Notes under the pieces: model-generated
What the model was told of the DNA's origin: nothing
Database searches by the model: none
Seen by the model: only the letters and a program-made list of their open reading frames with translations
Assembly (NCBI GenBank): GCA_050246595.1
Contig: JBFWVT010000042.1
Coordinates: 1-43,764, forward strand
DNA: 43,764 nt
DNA from: DATARH01 sp050246595
Lineage (GTDB): Bacteria; Pseudomonadota; Alphaproteobacteria; ATCC43930; CGMCC-115725
Direction of reading: 5' to 3'
Part shown: piece by piece, positions 19,544 to 28,573 of the stretch
Layout of the letters: each line of letters begins with the position of its first letter
How positions within the stretch are numbered: the stretch's first letter is position 1
Translations under genes and position numbers: made by a program

Positions 19544-19661
19544 CTGTCAGGTTCCTCGACTCACCCGGAATGGAAAACCCGCCCGCTTCCGTACAACCTA
19601 CGCGGCAACCGGTCTGGCGGGGCGCGGCACCATGCCAGATGGGCAGAATTAAGACAACAAT

Positions 19662-20888
19662 TTAGGAGCCGGCGATCTGCGGCGTTGCGGCCGGCATTTG
19701 TCGGCGCCACCATACGATCGCGCCGGCCGCTATCAGAATGAACGGGATCATCGCAATCTGCACCATCGCCCAGCCAACGCTCGACAGCAGCGCGCCGGAG
19801 GCGAAGGCCGACGCGGCGACCGTGCCAAAGACCAGAAAATCGTTCAGCCCCTGCGCCTTGCCTTTTTCCTCCGGACGATAGGTGCGGGTTAAGAGGCTCG
19901 TGCCGCCGATAAAGAGAAAATTCCACCCCACCCCGAGCACCAGGTTGGCGGCCCAGAAATGAATGACGCCGATCCCGGCGAGATTGATCGCGCAGCACAA
20001 CAGCAACAGCACCGCCCCGGTTAGCAGGATACGGCTCTCGCCAAACCGCGCGATCAGGTGTCCGGTCACAAAGCTCGGCGCGTACATCCCGAGCACGTGC
20101 CACTGAATGACAAAGGCGGCATCGGCGAAAACGTGGCCGCAATCGAGCATCGCGATCGGGGTCGCGGTCATGACCAGCGACATGACTCCATAGCCCACCA
20201 TCGCGGCGATGACGGCGGCGACAAAGGTCGGCTGAGCCACGATGACAGCGAGTGGCCGACCCCGGGAGCGCAGCACCGGCGGCGATTTCGGCAGGCGGAT
20301 AAAGCCCAGCAGGATCGCCGCCGCGAGGCACAGCCCGACGATCACGACGTAGCACCCGGCGAAGGCGATCGGGTCGAACAGCCGGCTCGACCATTTCGCG
20401 AGTTCCGGCCCGAACACGGCCGCCACGACCCCGCCCGCCAGCACCAGCGAGATCGCCTTTGCGCGGTACGCCTCGCCGGCGATCTCGGAAGCGGCGAAAC
20501 GGTACTGCTGCGCCACACCGTTATACATGCCGTTCAGGAACGTGCCGAGGCAGAACAACACAAAATTCGCCTGCAATATCGCGATCGTCGCAATGACGGC
20601 GCCGACAGCTCCGAGCGCGGTGCCGATCCAGAAACCGGGGCGCCGGCCGATCCGCGCCATCAGCAGCGCCGCCGGGATCGTCGCGCTCATCATGCCGGCC
20701 ATCTGCACCGCGACAGGCAGGGTCGAGAGCGCGCGATCGGGGGCCAGCATGCTGCCGACGATCGAGGCGGTTGTGGCGACGATCGTCATCCCGGTCATCG
20801 CCAGTGCCTGACACGCGGCCAGCATCAGCACGGTGCGGCGGGCGCCGGCAACGGCTTGCGGCGCGCTTTCGGTCGCGGGCACGCTCAT
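19662..20888 (-). CDS. MFS transporter (12-TM type)
   Basis: The 408-residue carrier has about 12 hydrophobic segments. The loop between helices 2 and 3 (ARIGRRPGFWIG) matches MFS motif A, and GVGWNFLFIGGTSLL and PEEKGKAQGLNDFLVFG lie in the second half. The start at 20888 (MSVPATESAPQA) is 2 bases after the thiL stop, so it is translated after thiL. Its substrate is unknown; position in a thiamine/riboflavin gene run does not by itself indicate a vitamin. No fusion or break was seen. Confidence 0.85.
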   Translation of the reverse strand: MSVPATESAPQAVAGARRTVLMLAACQALAMTGMTIVATTASIVGSMLAPDRALSTLPVAVQMAGMMSATIPAALLMARIGRRPGFWIGTALGAVGAVIATIAILQANFVLFCLGTFLNGMYNGVAQQYRFAASEIAGEAYRAKAISLVLAGGVVAAVFGPELAKWSSRLFDPIAFAGCYVVIVGLCLAAAILLGFIRLPKSPPVLRSRGRPLAVIVAQPTFVAAVIAAMVGYGVMSLVMTATPIAMLDCGHVFADAAFVIQWHVLGMYAPSFVTGHLIARFGESRILLTGAVLLLLCCAINLAGIGVIHFWAANLVLGVGWNFLFIGGTSLLTRTYRPEEKGKAQGLNDFLVFGTVAASAFASGALLSSVGWAMVQIAMIPFILIAAGAIVWWRRQMPAATPQIAGS

Positions 20889-20890
20889 GC

Positions 20891-21871
20891 TCAGAAATGC
20901 CGGTATCCGGCGGCAGCGATCGGGACCGGCCGACCATCCGTCGCGAGCAGGCGCACGCCGGACCCCGGCTCGATGATACCGATCGCGGTGATCGGCAGGC
21001 TCAGCTCGATGGCGAGGTGCTCGATTGCGGCGGTGGCGGCGGGCGGCGCGGCAAAGAGCAGCTCGTAATCGTCGCCGGAGGTCGCGAGAAGCGCCGGCAG
21101 ACCGGGTTCCCGTTCCGCGAGACGGGATGCCGGAGCCGAAAGCGGCAGGGAACCCAACTCGACAGAAGCCGCAACACCGGAAGCGTCGCAGATATGCCCG
21201 AGATCGGCGATCAGCCCGTCCGACACATCGCACATCGCATGCGCGATCCCGACGAGACGCGGCCCGAGAGCGATACGCGGCTCGGGAAGCTGGAAGCGCG
21301 CGACAAGCATCGTGCGCTCGGCCGGAGCGAGATGCGCGTATTCGCCCCGCAACAGTTTCAGCCCGAGACAGGCGTCGCCGATCGTGCCGCTGACCCAGAC
21401 CCGGTCGCCCGCGCGCGCACCGCTGCGGCGTATCTCTGATCCCGAAGCGACATCGCCAAATGCGGTCAGCGACAGCACCGCGGGTCCGGTCGTCGCGACC
21501 GAATCGCCGCCGAGCAGATCGACGCCGAAATGGCGCTGGTCCTCGGCAAGACCGATCGCAAAGCGCGCCACCCAATCGTCGTCGAAACTCGCCGGCAGCG
21601 CCGTCGTCAGCAGATAATGCAGCGGTCGCGCGCCCTTTGCGGCGAGATCCGACAGGTTGACCCGCAGCAGCTTTTTCGCGACCAGCTCGGGCGGATCGTC
21701 GGGAAGATGATGAACACCCTCGACCATCGCATCGACGGTAACGACAAGACAACGCCCGGCGGCGCACTCGACAAGCGCCGCGTCGTCCGCGAGCCCCAAC
21801 CCGCCCGGCCCGGCGAGGGGTGCAAAAAACCTTCGGATGCGGCCAAACTCGCCAAGGGTCTCAGCGGTCAT
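20891..21871 (-). CDS. thiL: Thiamine-monophosphate kinase (ThiL)
   Basis: ThiL phosphorylates thiamine monophosphate to the active pyrophosphate with ATP. The 326-residue protein shows the family landmarks: LGLADDAALVECAAGRCLVVTVDAMVEGVHH, VNLSDLAAKGARPLHYLLT, GGDSVATTGPAVLSLTAFG, AMCDVSDGLIADLGHIC and TSGDDYELLFA, whose aspartates hold Mg2+. The ATG at 21871 (MTAETLGEFGRIRRFFAPL) is the expected start; an upstream ATG at 21907 lies in a repeat. It sits between nusB and an MFS gene, in the common alphaproteobacterial nusB-thiL order. Confidence 0.93.
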   Translation of the reverse strand: MTAETLGEFGRIRRFFAPLAGPGGLGLADDAALVECAAGRCLVVTVDAMVEGVHHLPDDPPELVAKKLLRVNLSDLAAKGARPLHYLLTTALPASFDDDWVARFAIGLAEDQRHFGVDLLGGDSVATTGPAVLSLTAFGDVASGSEIRRSGARAGDRVWVSGTIGDACLGLKLLRGEYAHLAPAERTMLVARFQLPEPRIALGPRLVGIAHAMCDVSDGLIADLGHICDASGVAASVELGSLPLSAPASRLAEREPGLPALLATSGDDYELLFAAPPAATAAIEHLAIELSLPITAIGIIEPGSGVRLLATDGRPVPIAAAGYRHF

Positions 21872-21892
21872 CGGCTGGCTACCGCCAATCAA

Positions 21893-22032
21893 GCCCCTCT
21901 CCCGCATCGCGGGAGAGGGAGGGGCCCGGCGCGAAGGCGCCGGGAGGGTGAGGGCGGAGCGGTCCGGAAACCCTCACCCGTCCGCCGGCTGACGCCCGCG
22001 GCCACCCTCTCCCGCACTGCGGGAGAGGGATC
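21893..22032. repeat. Family D hairpin repeats between nusB and thiL
   Basis: Several hairpins occur in series: CCCTCTCCCGC-ATC-GCGGGAGAGGG at the left, GGCGCGAAGGCGCC in the middle, and CCCTCTCCCGCACTGCGGGAGAGGG at the right (about 22006-22029). It nearly fills the 193-base gap between nusB and thiL. Confidence 0.7.
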
Positions 22033-22064
22033 ATTGGCCAGCGCCCCTAGCATCGTCCTCGCCC

Positions 22065-22559
22065 CTACAGCTCCGCCGCCCGCAATGCGCGTGCCAGGCG
22101 GTCGAAGACACCGTTCGCCAATGCCGGCTCACGGCCACTGAAGAAGGCGTAGGCGATCGCGACGTATTCGCTGATCGCGACCCGCGGCGGGATGTCGGTC
22201 CGGTGCACCAGCTCGTAGGCGCCGGCTTCGAGGATCAGCCGCAGCAGTCTTTCGAGCCGGGAGAGCGGCCATTCCTCGCTGAGCGCCGCCGACAGCGTCT
22301 CGTCGAGCCGTTCGCGATGCTCGGCGACACCGCGCACGATGTCGGCGAACAGTTTTTCGTCCGCTTCGCCGTAATGGTCGCCGTCGATCTCGCGGCCGAG
22401 CCGGTGGTGCAGAAACTCGCCGATCACCGCGTCGGGGCCGCGACCCGGGTTCAATTCCAGTTGATAGAGCGCCTGGACGGCTGCCAGCCGGGCGATGCTG
22501 CGGCGCCGTGCGGCACCGCCCGGACGCGCCGCGCGTTCTGTCGTCCCGGCGGTGCTCAT
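22065..22559 (-). CDS. nusB: Transcription antitermination protein NusB
   Basis: The 164-residue all-helical RNA-binding protein pairs with NusE to keep RNA polymerase processive on rRNA operons. The landmark ARLAAVQALYQLELN lies in the first helix, with the family C-terminus RLILEAGAYELVHRTDIPPRVAISEYVAIAYAFFSGREPALANGVFDRLAR. The ATG at 22559 overlaps the ribH stop by 4 bases (ATGA), so the two are translationally coupled, as is common for ribH-nusB in proteobacteria. Confidence 0.95.
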   Translation of the reverse strand: MSTAGTTERAARPGGAARRRSIARLAAVQALYQLELNPGRGPDAVIGEFLHHRLGREIDGDHYGEADEKLFADIVRGVAEHRERLDETLSAALSEEWPLSRLERLLRLILEAGAYELVHRTDIPPRVAISEYVAIAYAFFSGREPALANGVFDRLARALRAAEL

Positions 22560-23029
22560 GCCCGGTTGCCGGCGAACCGGCGCTTCAACTCGATCAGCGC
22601 GAGACAGGCGCGAACCGCCTCGCCGCCCTTGTCGCGTCCGCCCTTTTCGGTATCGCGCGAGGCGCGCTTCAACGCCTGGGCTTCGTTCTCGACGGTCAGA
22701 ATGCCGTACCCCGCGGCGACGCCGTCGCGCAGCATCAAATCCTGCAGCGCACGCGCGGTCTCGTTGCAGATATGATCGTAATGCGTCGTCTCGCCGCGGA
22801 TCACGCAGCCGAGCGCGACAAACCCGTCAAAGCGACCCTCGGCCTTTGCGGCAAAGCCGATCGCGGCCGGGATCTCGAACGCGCCGGGCACCGACACGCT
22901 CTCGCAGGTCGCGCCGGCGGCGGCAACGGCGCGCTCGGCGCCCTCGCGCAGCATCGCCGCGATATGTGCGTAATACGGCGACTCGACGAGCAGCAGATGG
23001 GGGGGTCGCACCCCGGTCGGTCCTGTCAT
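22556..23029 (-). CDS. ribH: 6,7-dimethyl-8-ribityllumazine synthase (RibH)
   Basis: Lumazine synthase condenses 5-amino-6-ribitylamino-uracil with dihydroxybutanone phosphate. The 157-residue protein has the expected SVPGAFEIPAAIGFAAK, FVALGCVIRGETTHYDHICNETARALQDLML (catalytic His in TTHYDH) and VAAGYGILTVENEAQALKRA. The ATG at 23029 overlaps the ribE stop by 4 bases. The N-terminal tail MTGPTGVRPPHLLLVESPYY is short. It ends with ELKRRFAGNRA, as usual. No ribBA gene, which often sits between ribE and ribH in alphaproteobacteria, is present here. Confidence 0.95.
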   Translation of the reverse strand: MTGPTGVRPPHLLLVESPYYAHIAAMLREGAERAVAAAGATCESVSVPGAFEIPAAIGFAAKAEGRFDGFVALGCVIRGETTHYDHICNETARALQDLMLRDGVAAGYGILTVENEAQALKRASRDTEKGGRDKGGEAVRACLALIELKRRFAGNRA

Positions 23030-23652
23030 CTGGAGAATCGCTCCGCAATTTCCGGACGCGCGCCGAGCAGCCGGGCGACATAGCGCGCGAGCGGATCGAT
23101 TTCGATATTCATGCGCTGTCCCGGCCGCGCCTCGCCAAAGCCGGTATGCGACAACGTGTGCGGGATGATGTTGACACCGAAACGGTCGCTCTCGACCTCG
23201 TTGACCGTCAGACTGACCCCGTCGAGCGCGACCGATCCCTTCGATGCGATAAACGGCATCAGCGCCGGCGGCGGCGCGATCACAAAGCGCACCGATTCGC
23301 CCTCCGGCCGGCAATCGGCGATCCGCGCGACGCCATCAACATGGCCGGACACGATATGCCCGCCCAGTTCATCGCCGGCGCGCAGCGCGCGTTCGAGATT
23401 GACCGCGGTGCCCTCGGTCCAATCGCCCAGGGTCGAACAGGAAAGCGTCTCGGCCGAGGCCTGCACCGAGAAGGCGCCGGGTTCGACCGCAACCACCGTC
23501 AGGCACACGCCCGAGCAGGCGATCGACGCGCCGAGCGCTATCCCTTCCGTGTCGTAGGCGGTCGCGATCGACAGATCGAGGCCCCCCTCCGGCCCGACGG
23601 TACGGCGCAATCGGCGCACCCGGCCAATATCGGTGATAATCCCGGTGAACAT
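23026..23652 (-). CDS. ribE: Riboflavin synthase alpha subunit (RibE)
   Basis: Riboflavin synthase dismutates two lumazine molecules into riboflavin. The 208-residue protein begins MFTGIITDIGRVRRL, the classic start. It contains two related lumazine-binding halves: the first with GASIACSGVCLTVVAV and ETLSCSTLGDW, the second with GGHIVSGHVDGVARI and GSVALDGVSLTVNEV, ending IPHTLSHTGFGEARPGQRMNIEIDPLARYVARLL. It is followed directly by ribH with a 4-base overlap. No FMN riboswitch-like leader was recognised. ribD lies upstream after a 222-base repeat-rich gap. Confidence 0.95.
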   Translation of the reverse strand: MFTGIITDIGRVRRLRRTVGPEGGLDLSIATAYDTEGIALGASIACSGVCLTVVAVEPGAFSVQASAETLSCSTLGDWTEGTAVNLERALRAGDELGGHIVSGHVDGVARIADCRPEGESVRFVIAPPPALMPFIASKGSVALDGVSLTVNEVESDRFGVNIIPHTLSHTGFGEARPGQRMNIEIDPLARYVARLLGARPEIAERFSR

Positions 23653-23711
23653 CGGCCTAAGCTAGGGGCGCGCCGCCCGATTCGCCAGCGCGATTTGGGA
23701 ATGACCGAGTT

Positions 23712-23867
23712 CAGGATCGCCGGCGTCCCGCCGGTAAGCCGGCCAGAGGCCGGCAGTCCCCAGTCTCGGCTGCTCTCCTGACACTCCGCGCAGACAGCAG
23801 GTCGAAACCGGATCGGCGCCGCTCCCTCGGGACCGCCGGCGTCCCACCGGCACGCCGGCCGAAGGGC
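23712..23867. repeat. Family C palindrome fragments between ribD and ribE
   Basis: Two GC-rich near-palindromes, at about 23719-23760 (ATCGCCGGCGTCCCGCCGG ... GGCCAGAGGCCGGC) and 23829-23867 (GGGACCGCCGGCGTCCC ... GCCGGCCGAAGGG), occupy most of the 222-base ribD-ribE gap. They share the GGACCGCCGGC arm with the palindrome at 28691. No gene is visible. Confidence 0.55.
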
Positions 23868-23874
23868 AACAATT

Positions 23875-24984
23875 CTACCCGGCGCGCAGCCGGTAAGTCG
23901 ACAGCAGGTCGGCGCCGACCGTCTCGCTCGACACAAATTCGAAGCCCGGCGCCTCGCCCAGCGCGGCGAGGCCGAGCGCGTTGACCGCCGGCACCCCGTC
24001 GCCGCCGAGCAGCAGCGGCGCGTGCAGCCAGACGAGCTGGTCCACCAGCCGGGCGCGCAGCAGCGACGCGGCGAGCCGGCCGCCGCCCTCGACCAGCAGT
24101 CGGGTCAGGCCACGCCCGCCGAGACGGCGGAGCGCGTCGCCGAGATCGATCTGCCCGGACTCGTCCGACACGGCGTCGATGATTTCGACACCGGCGCGCT
24201 GCAAACTTTTGCACCGCTCCGGGCCGCAGCCCGGCGCGGTGATGACCCAGCTCGGGACTTGTCGCGCCTCGGCGACGAGGCGGGCGGCGGGCGGGATCAC
24301 CAGATTGCGGTCGAGCGCGACCCGCACCGGCGAGCGATGCTCCAGCCCCGGCAGCCGGCAGGTCAGCAGCGGATCGTCGGCCAACACCGTCGCGGTCCCG
24401 ACCAGGATCGCGTCATGCGTCGCACGCAGCAGATGCGTGCGCTGGCGCGCCGCGGGGCCGGTGATCCAGCGGCTTTCGCCCGACGCGGTCGCGATACGGC
24501 CGTCGAGCGATGTCGCCAATTTCAGTGTGACGAGCGGCCGGCCGGTCCGCACGCGCCGGAAGAACCCGGCATTGACCTCTTCCGCCTGGTCGGCGCACAA
24601 CCCGCTTTCGACTGCGATCCCGGCCGCGCGCAGCCGCGCTAGACCACCGCCGGCGACGCGCGGGTCCGGGTCCTCGACCGCGGCGACGACGCGGCTCACC
24701 CCGGCCGCGATCAGCGCCTCGGCGCAAGGCGGCGTCCTGCCCCAATGACAGCACGGCTCCAGCGTCACATAGGCCGTACCGCGCCGCGCCGCCTCGCCGG
24801 CGCGTGCGATTGCCTCGGTCTCGGCATGCGGCCGTCCGCCGGGCTGCGTCCAGCCGCGCCCGACGATTTTTCCCGCATTGACGATGACGCACCCGACCGC
24901 CGGGTTCGGCCAGACATTTCCCAACCCCCGCCGCGCCAGACCAAGCGCCGCGCCCATGATGTGCCGGTCGAATGCAGCCGTCAT
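23875..24984 (-). CDS. ribD: Bifunctional pyrimidine deaminase/reductase RibD
   Basis: RibD deaminates and then reduces the pyrimidine intermediate of riboflavin synthesis. The 369-residue protein has an N-terminal zinc deaminase domain (PNPAVGCVIVN, the zinc histidine in HAETEA, and EPCCHWGRTPPCAEALI) and a C-terminal reductase (GRPLVTLKLATSLDGRIATASGESRWITG, LLVEGGGRLAASLL). The ATG at 24984 lies at the very edge of a family B repeat (GTCATTGCGAG), so the repeat supplies the start codon or sits right on it; the next in-frame ATG is MGAALGL. No ribosome binding site stands out. Confidence 0.93.
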   Translation of the reverse strand: MTAAFDRHIMGAALGLARRGLGNVWPNPAVGCVIVNAGKIVGRGWTQPGGRPHAETEAIARAGEAARRGTAYVTLEPCCHWGRTPPCAEALIAAGVSRVVAAVEDPDPRVAGGGLARLRAAGIAVESGLCADQAEEVNAGFFRRVRTGRPLVTLKLATSLDGRIATASGESRWITGPAARQRTHLLRATHDAILVGTATVLADDPLLTCRLPGLEHRSPVRVALDRNLVIPPAARLVAEARQVPSWVITAPGCGPERCKSLQRAGVEIIDAVSDESGQIDLGDALRRLGGRGLTRLLVEGGGRLAASLLRARLVDQLVWLHAPLLLGGDGVPAVNALGLAALGEAPGFEFVSSETVGADLLSTYRLRAG

Positions 24985-25063
24985 TGCGAGCGAAGCGGTG
25001 TGATTTCGCCGAACAGAGCGCGCCTCACCGAGATTGCTTTGTCGCTGCGCTCCTCGCAATGAC
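24980..25063. repeat. Dispersed hairpin repeat, family B, over the ribD start
   Basis: The ends GTCATTGCGAGCGAAGC and GCTGCGCTCCTCGCAATGAC are largely complementary. It matches the copy at 9491-9577. A half copy with GCGAGCGAAGCGAAGCAGTC follows at about 25083-25115. Together they fill the space between der and ribD. Confidence 0.8.
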
Positions 25064-25123
25064 GATTTCTACTGTTTCCGCTGTTACTGCGAGCGAAGCG
25101 AAGCAGTCTCGCTGAATTCTGCC

Positions 25124-26488
25124 CTACCCCGGCGCGTAGGGGTTTTCGCTCTTGCGCAGCATCAGCCGGATCGGAGTGCCCGGCAAGTCGAAATCCCGGC
25201 GCAGCGCATTGGTCAGATAGCGGCGGTAGGCGTCGGGCAATTCGCCGGGTTTCGAGGCGAACAGAGCGAAAGAAGGCGGCCGTGCGTTGACCTGCGTCAT
25301 GTAGCGCAGGCGCAGGCGGCGGCCGGCGACCAGCGGCGGCGGGTGGCGCTCCTGGATGCGCGCCAGCCAGCGGTTCAGCGCACCGGTCGCAATGCGCCGG
25401 TTCCACACCGCGTCGGCCGCCAACGCTGCCTTCATCAGCGCGCTGAGACCAAATCCCGTCAGACCCGACACCGGAACCAGCGCCACCCCGGAAAGCTGCG
25501 GCAATGAAGTTTCGAGCCGCTCGCGCAATTCCTTGACCAGCACCGGCCGGTCGGGGACGAGGTCAGACTTGTTGAGCGCCAGCACCAGCGCCCTCCCCTC
25601 CTCGGCCACCAAGTTCGCAATCGTCAGATCCTGCCGTTCGAGCGGCTGTTCGGCGTCGAGCACGAGGATGACGACCTCCGCGAAACGCACGGCGCGCAGC
25701 GTGTCGGCGACCGAGAGGCGTTCGAGCCGCGCCTCGATCCGCGCTCGGCGGCGCATCCCGGCCGTGTCGATCAGCCGGATCGAGCGCCCGCCCCAGCGCC
25801 ATTCGATCGCGATCGAATCGCGCGTGATGCCGGGTTCGGGACCGGTCAGTACCCGCTCCTCGCCGATCAGCCGATTGACCAGCGTCGATTTCCCGACATT
25901 CGGGCGGCCGACGATCGCCAGCTGCAGCGGCTTTGTCTCGCCGGAGTCCTGCGTCTCCTCGATCTCCGCCGTGTCGGGCGCGGCCCCCTCCGTCTCCGGC
26001 GCGAACAAACACAGGCGTTCGTAAAGCTCGCCGAGTCCCTCGCCGTGCCGGGCCGAGATCGCCACCGGGTCGCCGAACCCGAGCGCATAGGCCTCGCCGA
26101 GATCGGCCAGCGCAGCCCGCCCCTCGGCCTTGTTGGCGACCAGCACCACCGGCTTGCCGGAGCGTCGCAGCCAGCGCGCAAAGTGCCGGTCGGCCGGGGT
26201 CACGCCGGCGCGCGCGTCGATGACCAGCAACGCGACATCGGCGAGGTCGAGCGAGCGCTCGGTCTGCGCCCGCATGCGGCCGGCCAGCGTATCGGGCGGT
26301 GCTTCTTCCAGACCGGCGGTGTCGATCAAGCGGAAAGCGAGACCGGCGATATGCCCCTCGCCCTCGCGGCGGTCGCGGGTGACCCCAGGCAGATCGTCGA
26401 CCAGCGCCATCTGCCGACCGACCAGCCGGTTGAACAGGGTCGATTTGCCGACATTGGGCCGCCCGATGATCGCGACGGTGAAAGACAT
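25124..26488 (-). CDS. der: Ribosome biogenesis GTPase Der (EngA)
   Basis: Der has two GTPase domains in tandem and helps the 50S subunit mature. The first P-loop is GRPNVGKSTLFNRLVGRQ and the second GRPNVGKSTLVNRLIGEE; G3 boxes DTAGLEE and DTAGMRR, and G4 boxes NKAE and NKSD, are all seen. The C-terminal KH-like domain follows (RRLRLRYMTQVNARPPSFALFASKPGELPDAYRRYLTNALRRDFDLPGTPIRLMLR). At 454 residues it is of normal size. It follows bamB on the same strand with a 60-base gap; der-bamB-yfgM is a common order in proteobacteria. Confidence 0.97.
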   Translation of the reverse strand: MSFTVAIIGRPNVGKSTLFNRLVGRQMALVDDLPGVTRDRREGEGHIAGLAFRLIDTAGLEEAPPDTLAGRMRAQTERSLDLADVALLVIDARAGVTPADRHFARWLRRSGKPVVLVANKAEGRAALADLGEAYALGFGDPVAISARHGEGLGELYERLCLFAPETEGAAPDTAEIEETQDSGETKPLQLAIVGRPNVGKSTLVNRLIGEERVLTGPEPGITRDSIAIEWRWGGRSIRLIDTAGMRRRARIEARLERLSVADTLRAVRFAEVVILVLDAEQPLERQDLTIANLVAEEGRALVLALNKSDLVPDRPVLVKELRERLETSLPQLSGVALVPVSGLTGFGLSALMKAALAADAVWNRRIATGALNRWLARIQERHPPPLVAGRRLRLRYMTQVNARPPSFALFASKPGELPDAYRRYLTNALRRDFDLPGTPIRLMLRKSENPYAPG

Positions 26489-26548
26489 CGTCCGGTAAAA
26501 GCCGTTGTCGCCGATCCGCGCGAGGACCGATTCGAGCCTCGCCAGCCG

Positions 26549-27862
26549 TCAGGCGCGATACGCCGAGAGATTTGCGTCGTCGGTCAATAGGTAAAGGGAA
26601 CCCTGCGCGATCACCGGACCGAGATAACCGGGGCCGGAGATGTTCTGCCGGTCGATAATATCGCCGGTCTGCGGCGACAACACCATCATCTCGCGCGAAG
26701 AGGACAGCACGATCAGCCGGTTGCCGCCGAGCACGGGACCCGCCCAGTAGATCGGGCCGGACCTGTCCCGCTCGTCGCGAAAACGCGGCAGCGGGCGCAG
26801 CCAGCGGATTTTTCCGTCGTCGCGCTTCATACAGACGAGCTGGTTGTCGCCGGCCAGCACAAAAATGTAATCGCCGCAGACCCAGGGTCCGTGGCTGCTG
26901 CCGATCGGCTGCTCCCAGGCGCGCTCGCCGGTACGCAGATCAATCGCCGCCATGCGGCCGCTATGGCTGGTCGCATAGGCGCGGCCGCGGTCGATAACAG
27001 GCCGCCCGCGAATATCGGCGAGACCTGCGACCGCGTTGGCGGCCCGCGTCGCGGCCAGATTGTCGGACCAGATCACGCGCCCGTTCTCAGGTCGCAGTCC
27101 GAACACCTCGCCCGAGCTGTAGCCGACGACGACGATCTCATCGCTGACCGCGGGACTGGCGCCGCCGAGCAGTCCGGCGGTCTCCGGGATGCCGTTATGG
27201 CTCCACAAGCGCCGCCCGTCATCGGCCGACAGCACATCCAGCGCGTTTTCGACATTGACTGCGAAGACGCGGCCGTCGGTGACGGTCGGCGGGGCATGCA
27301 GCGGCGCCGTGACGTTCTGACGCCAGATCACCCTGCCGTCGGCCGGGTCGAGCGCCACGACCTGACCGTGTCCGGTGGTCACGAACAGCCGATCGTTCCA
27401 GAAGCACGGGCCGCCGCCGAATGCGCTGCCACGTTCGTTTTCAGGCTTCAGATCGACCGCCCAGACACGTCCCCCGGCAGCGGCATCGAGGGCGCTGACC
27501 CGCGTCGCTCCATCCATCGCGAAAACCCGGCCGCCGGCGACAACCGGGGGCGACAGAATGCGGGTGTAGCGCGAGGCGCCCTCGCCGATCCCGATCATCC
27601 ACGCGCGACCCAGTTGGTCCGGCAACGCCGGATGCCCGATCGCATGCGTCGGAACACCGCCGGGGACGGGCCAGTCCGGGTTCAGCTCGGGCGGCGGCAG
27701 GGCGACCGGTACCGCCGCCAGGTTCGGGTCGGGATCGAGCCCGCCGCCGATCCCGAGCACCGAGATCCGTTCGCCGGGGAGCGGCGTCTTTCTCTCTTCG
27801 AAAATGTTGCAGCCGGAAGCGGCGGAGGCCAGCAGCAGCGCGGCGAAGTCGCGTCGGTTCAT
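26549..27862 (-). CDS. bamB: BamB-like PQQ beta-propeller lipoprotein
   Basis: The 437-residue protein opens with a lipoprotein signal (MNRRDFAALLLASAASGCN); the lipobox cysteine is near residue 18, so it is anchored in the outer membrane from the periplasm. The body has repeated PQQ-like blades, e.g. VSALDAAAGGRVWAVDL, VVALDPADGRVIWRQNV, VLSADDGRRLWSHNG and VFGLRPENGRVIWSDN. In the Bam complex, BamB binds BamA and assists insertion of beta-barrel proteins. Position between der and the YfgM-like gene matches the bamB locus of other proteobacteria. A Pro-rich linker (about 50-70) joins lipid anchor and propeller. Confidence 0.9.
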   Translation of the reverse strand: MNRRDFAALLLASAASGCNIFEERKTPLPGERISVLGIGGGLDPDPNLAAVPVALPPPELNPDWPVPGGVPTHAIGHPALPDQLGRAWMIGIGEGASRYTRILSPPVVAGGRVFAMDGATRVSALDAAAGGRVWAVDLKPENERGSAFGGGPCFWNDRLFVTTGHGQVVALDPADGRVIWRQNVTAPLHAPPTVTDGRVFAVNVENALDVLSADDGRRLWSHNGIPETAGLLGGASPAVSDEIVVVGYSSGEVFGLRPENGRVIWSDNLAATRAANAVAGLADIRGRPVIDRGRAYATSHSGRMAAIDLRTGERAWEQPIGSSHGPWVCGDYIFVLAGDNQLVCMKRDDGKIRWLRPLPRFRDERDRSGPIYWAGPVLGGNRLIVLSSSREMMVLSPQTGDIIDRQNISGPGYLGPVIAQGSLYLLTDDANLSAYRA

Positions 27863-27904
27863 GCTCGACTCATACGGGGTGGCGCGACGCGGAGAAGACG
27901 CCGG

Positions 27905-28546
27905 TTATGATTTCAGGACCGCGGCCATCTCGGCGGCACGGGCGCGCAGTTCGCGGGGCACCGCCAGATCGTCGGCGAGTTTCCGATAGATTTCGAGCGC
28001 GCCGCCGCTGTCGCCCGCCTTGAGCTTTGCCGCCGCGGTCAGGTCGAGCGCGGTCGCGCGCCACAGGTTTCCGTCTACGGTCAGCGGCGCCAGCCGCTCG
28101 ATCACGGTCTGCGGATCGGCATCCGGGAATTGGTGCATGACCGCAAGCAGGGCAGCAAGATCGCGGTACTCGCGCCCGACCTCCGACGAGGCGGCGAGGC
28201 GTTCGTAGACTGCGAACGCCCCCTGGAGGTCGCCGGTCTTGGCGAGCAGCGCGGCGTGCTGAAAGGCGGCCGGGATGCCGTAGCCGCCGCCGTTATTCGC
28301 CACTTCGGCAAACAGCTTTGCCGCCTCGTTCTCCTTGCCCTGGCGGGCGAGCGCCAGCGCGGCCGAGAAGCGGTTCGCCTGGGCCAGCCTCTCGGAAGCA
28401 AGATGCTGCCGCCATGCGAAGATCCCGCCGATGATCAGCGCAAGGACCACTATTCCGGCAATAATGTAGCGGCTGTATCGCGACCATAGCTGCAACAGGT
28501 TTTCGCGCCGCAGCTCGTCGTCGATCTCGCGGAAAATATCGCTCAC
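27905..28546 (-). CDS. YfgM-like TPR protein, membrane-anchored
   Basis: The 213-residue protein has a cytosolic start (SDIFREIDDELRRENLLQLWSRY), one membrane helix (YIIAGIVVLALIIGGIFAW, about residues 27-45) and a periplasmic TPR-like domain (e.g. AAFQHAALLAKTGDLQGAFAVYERLA and GDSGGALEIYRKLA). In enterobacteria YfgM associates with the SecYEG translocon and periplasmic chaperones; the same role is inferred here from fold and gene order. A GTG at 28546 is preferred because GGGAGA lies 5 bases upstream; an ATG at 28564 would add MEAGEF. It is the first gene of the bamB-der run. Confidence 0.87.
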   Translation of the reverse strand: MSDIFREIDDELRRENLLQLWSRYSRYIIAGIVVLALIIGGIFAWRQHLASERLAQANRFSAALALARQGKENEAAKLFAEVANNGGGYGIPAAFQHAALLAKTGDLQGAFAVYERLAASSEVGREYRDLAALLAVMHQFPDADPQTVIERLAPLTVDGNLWRATALDLTAAAKLKAGDSGGALEIYRKLADDLAVPRELRARAAEMAAVLKS

Positions 28547-28573
28547 AAATTCTCCCGCCTCCAACGCTACGGA

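Noticed and set aside
24985..25123. FMN riboswitch upstream of ribD
   Set aside because: The region is a family B repeat and a half copy; no RFN-like conserved elements seen.
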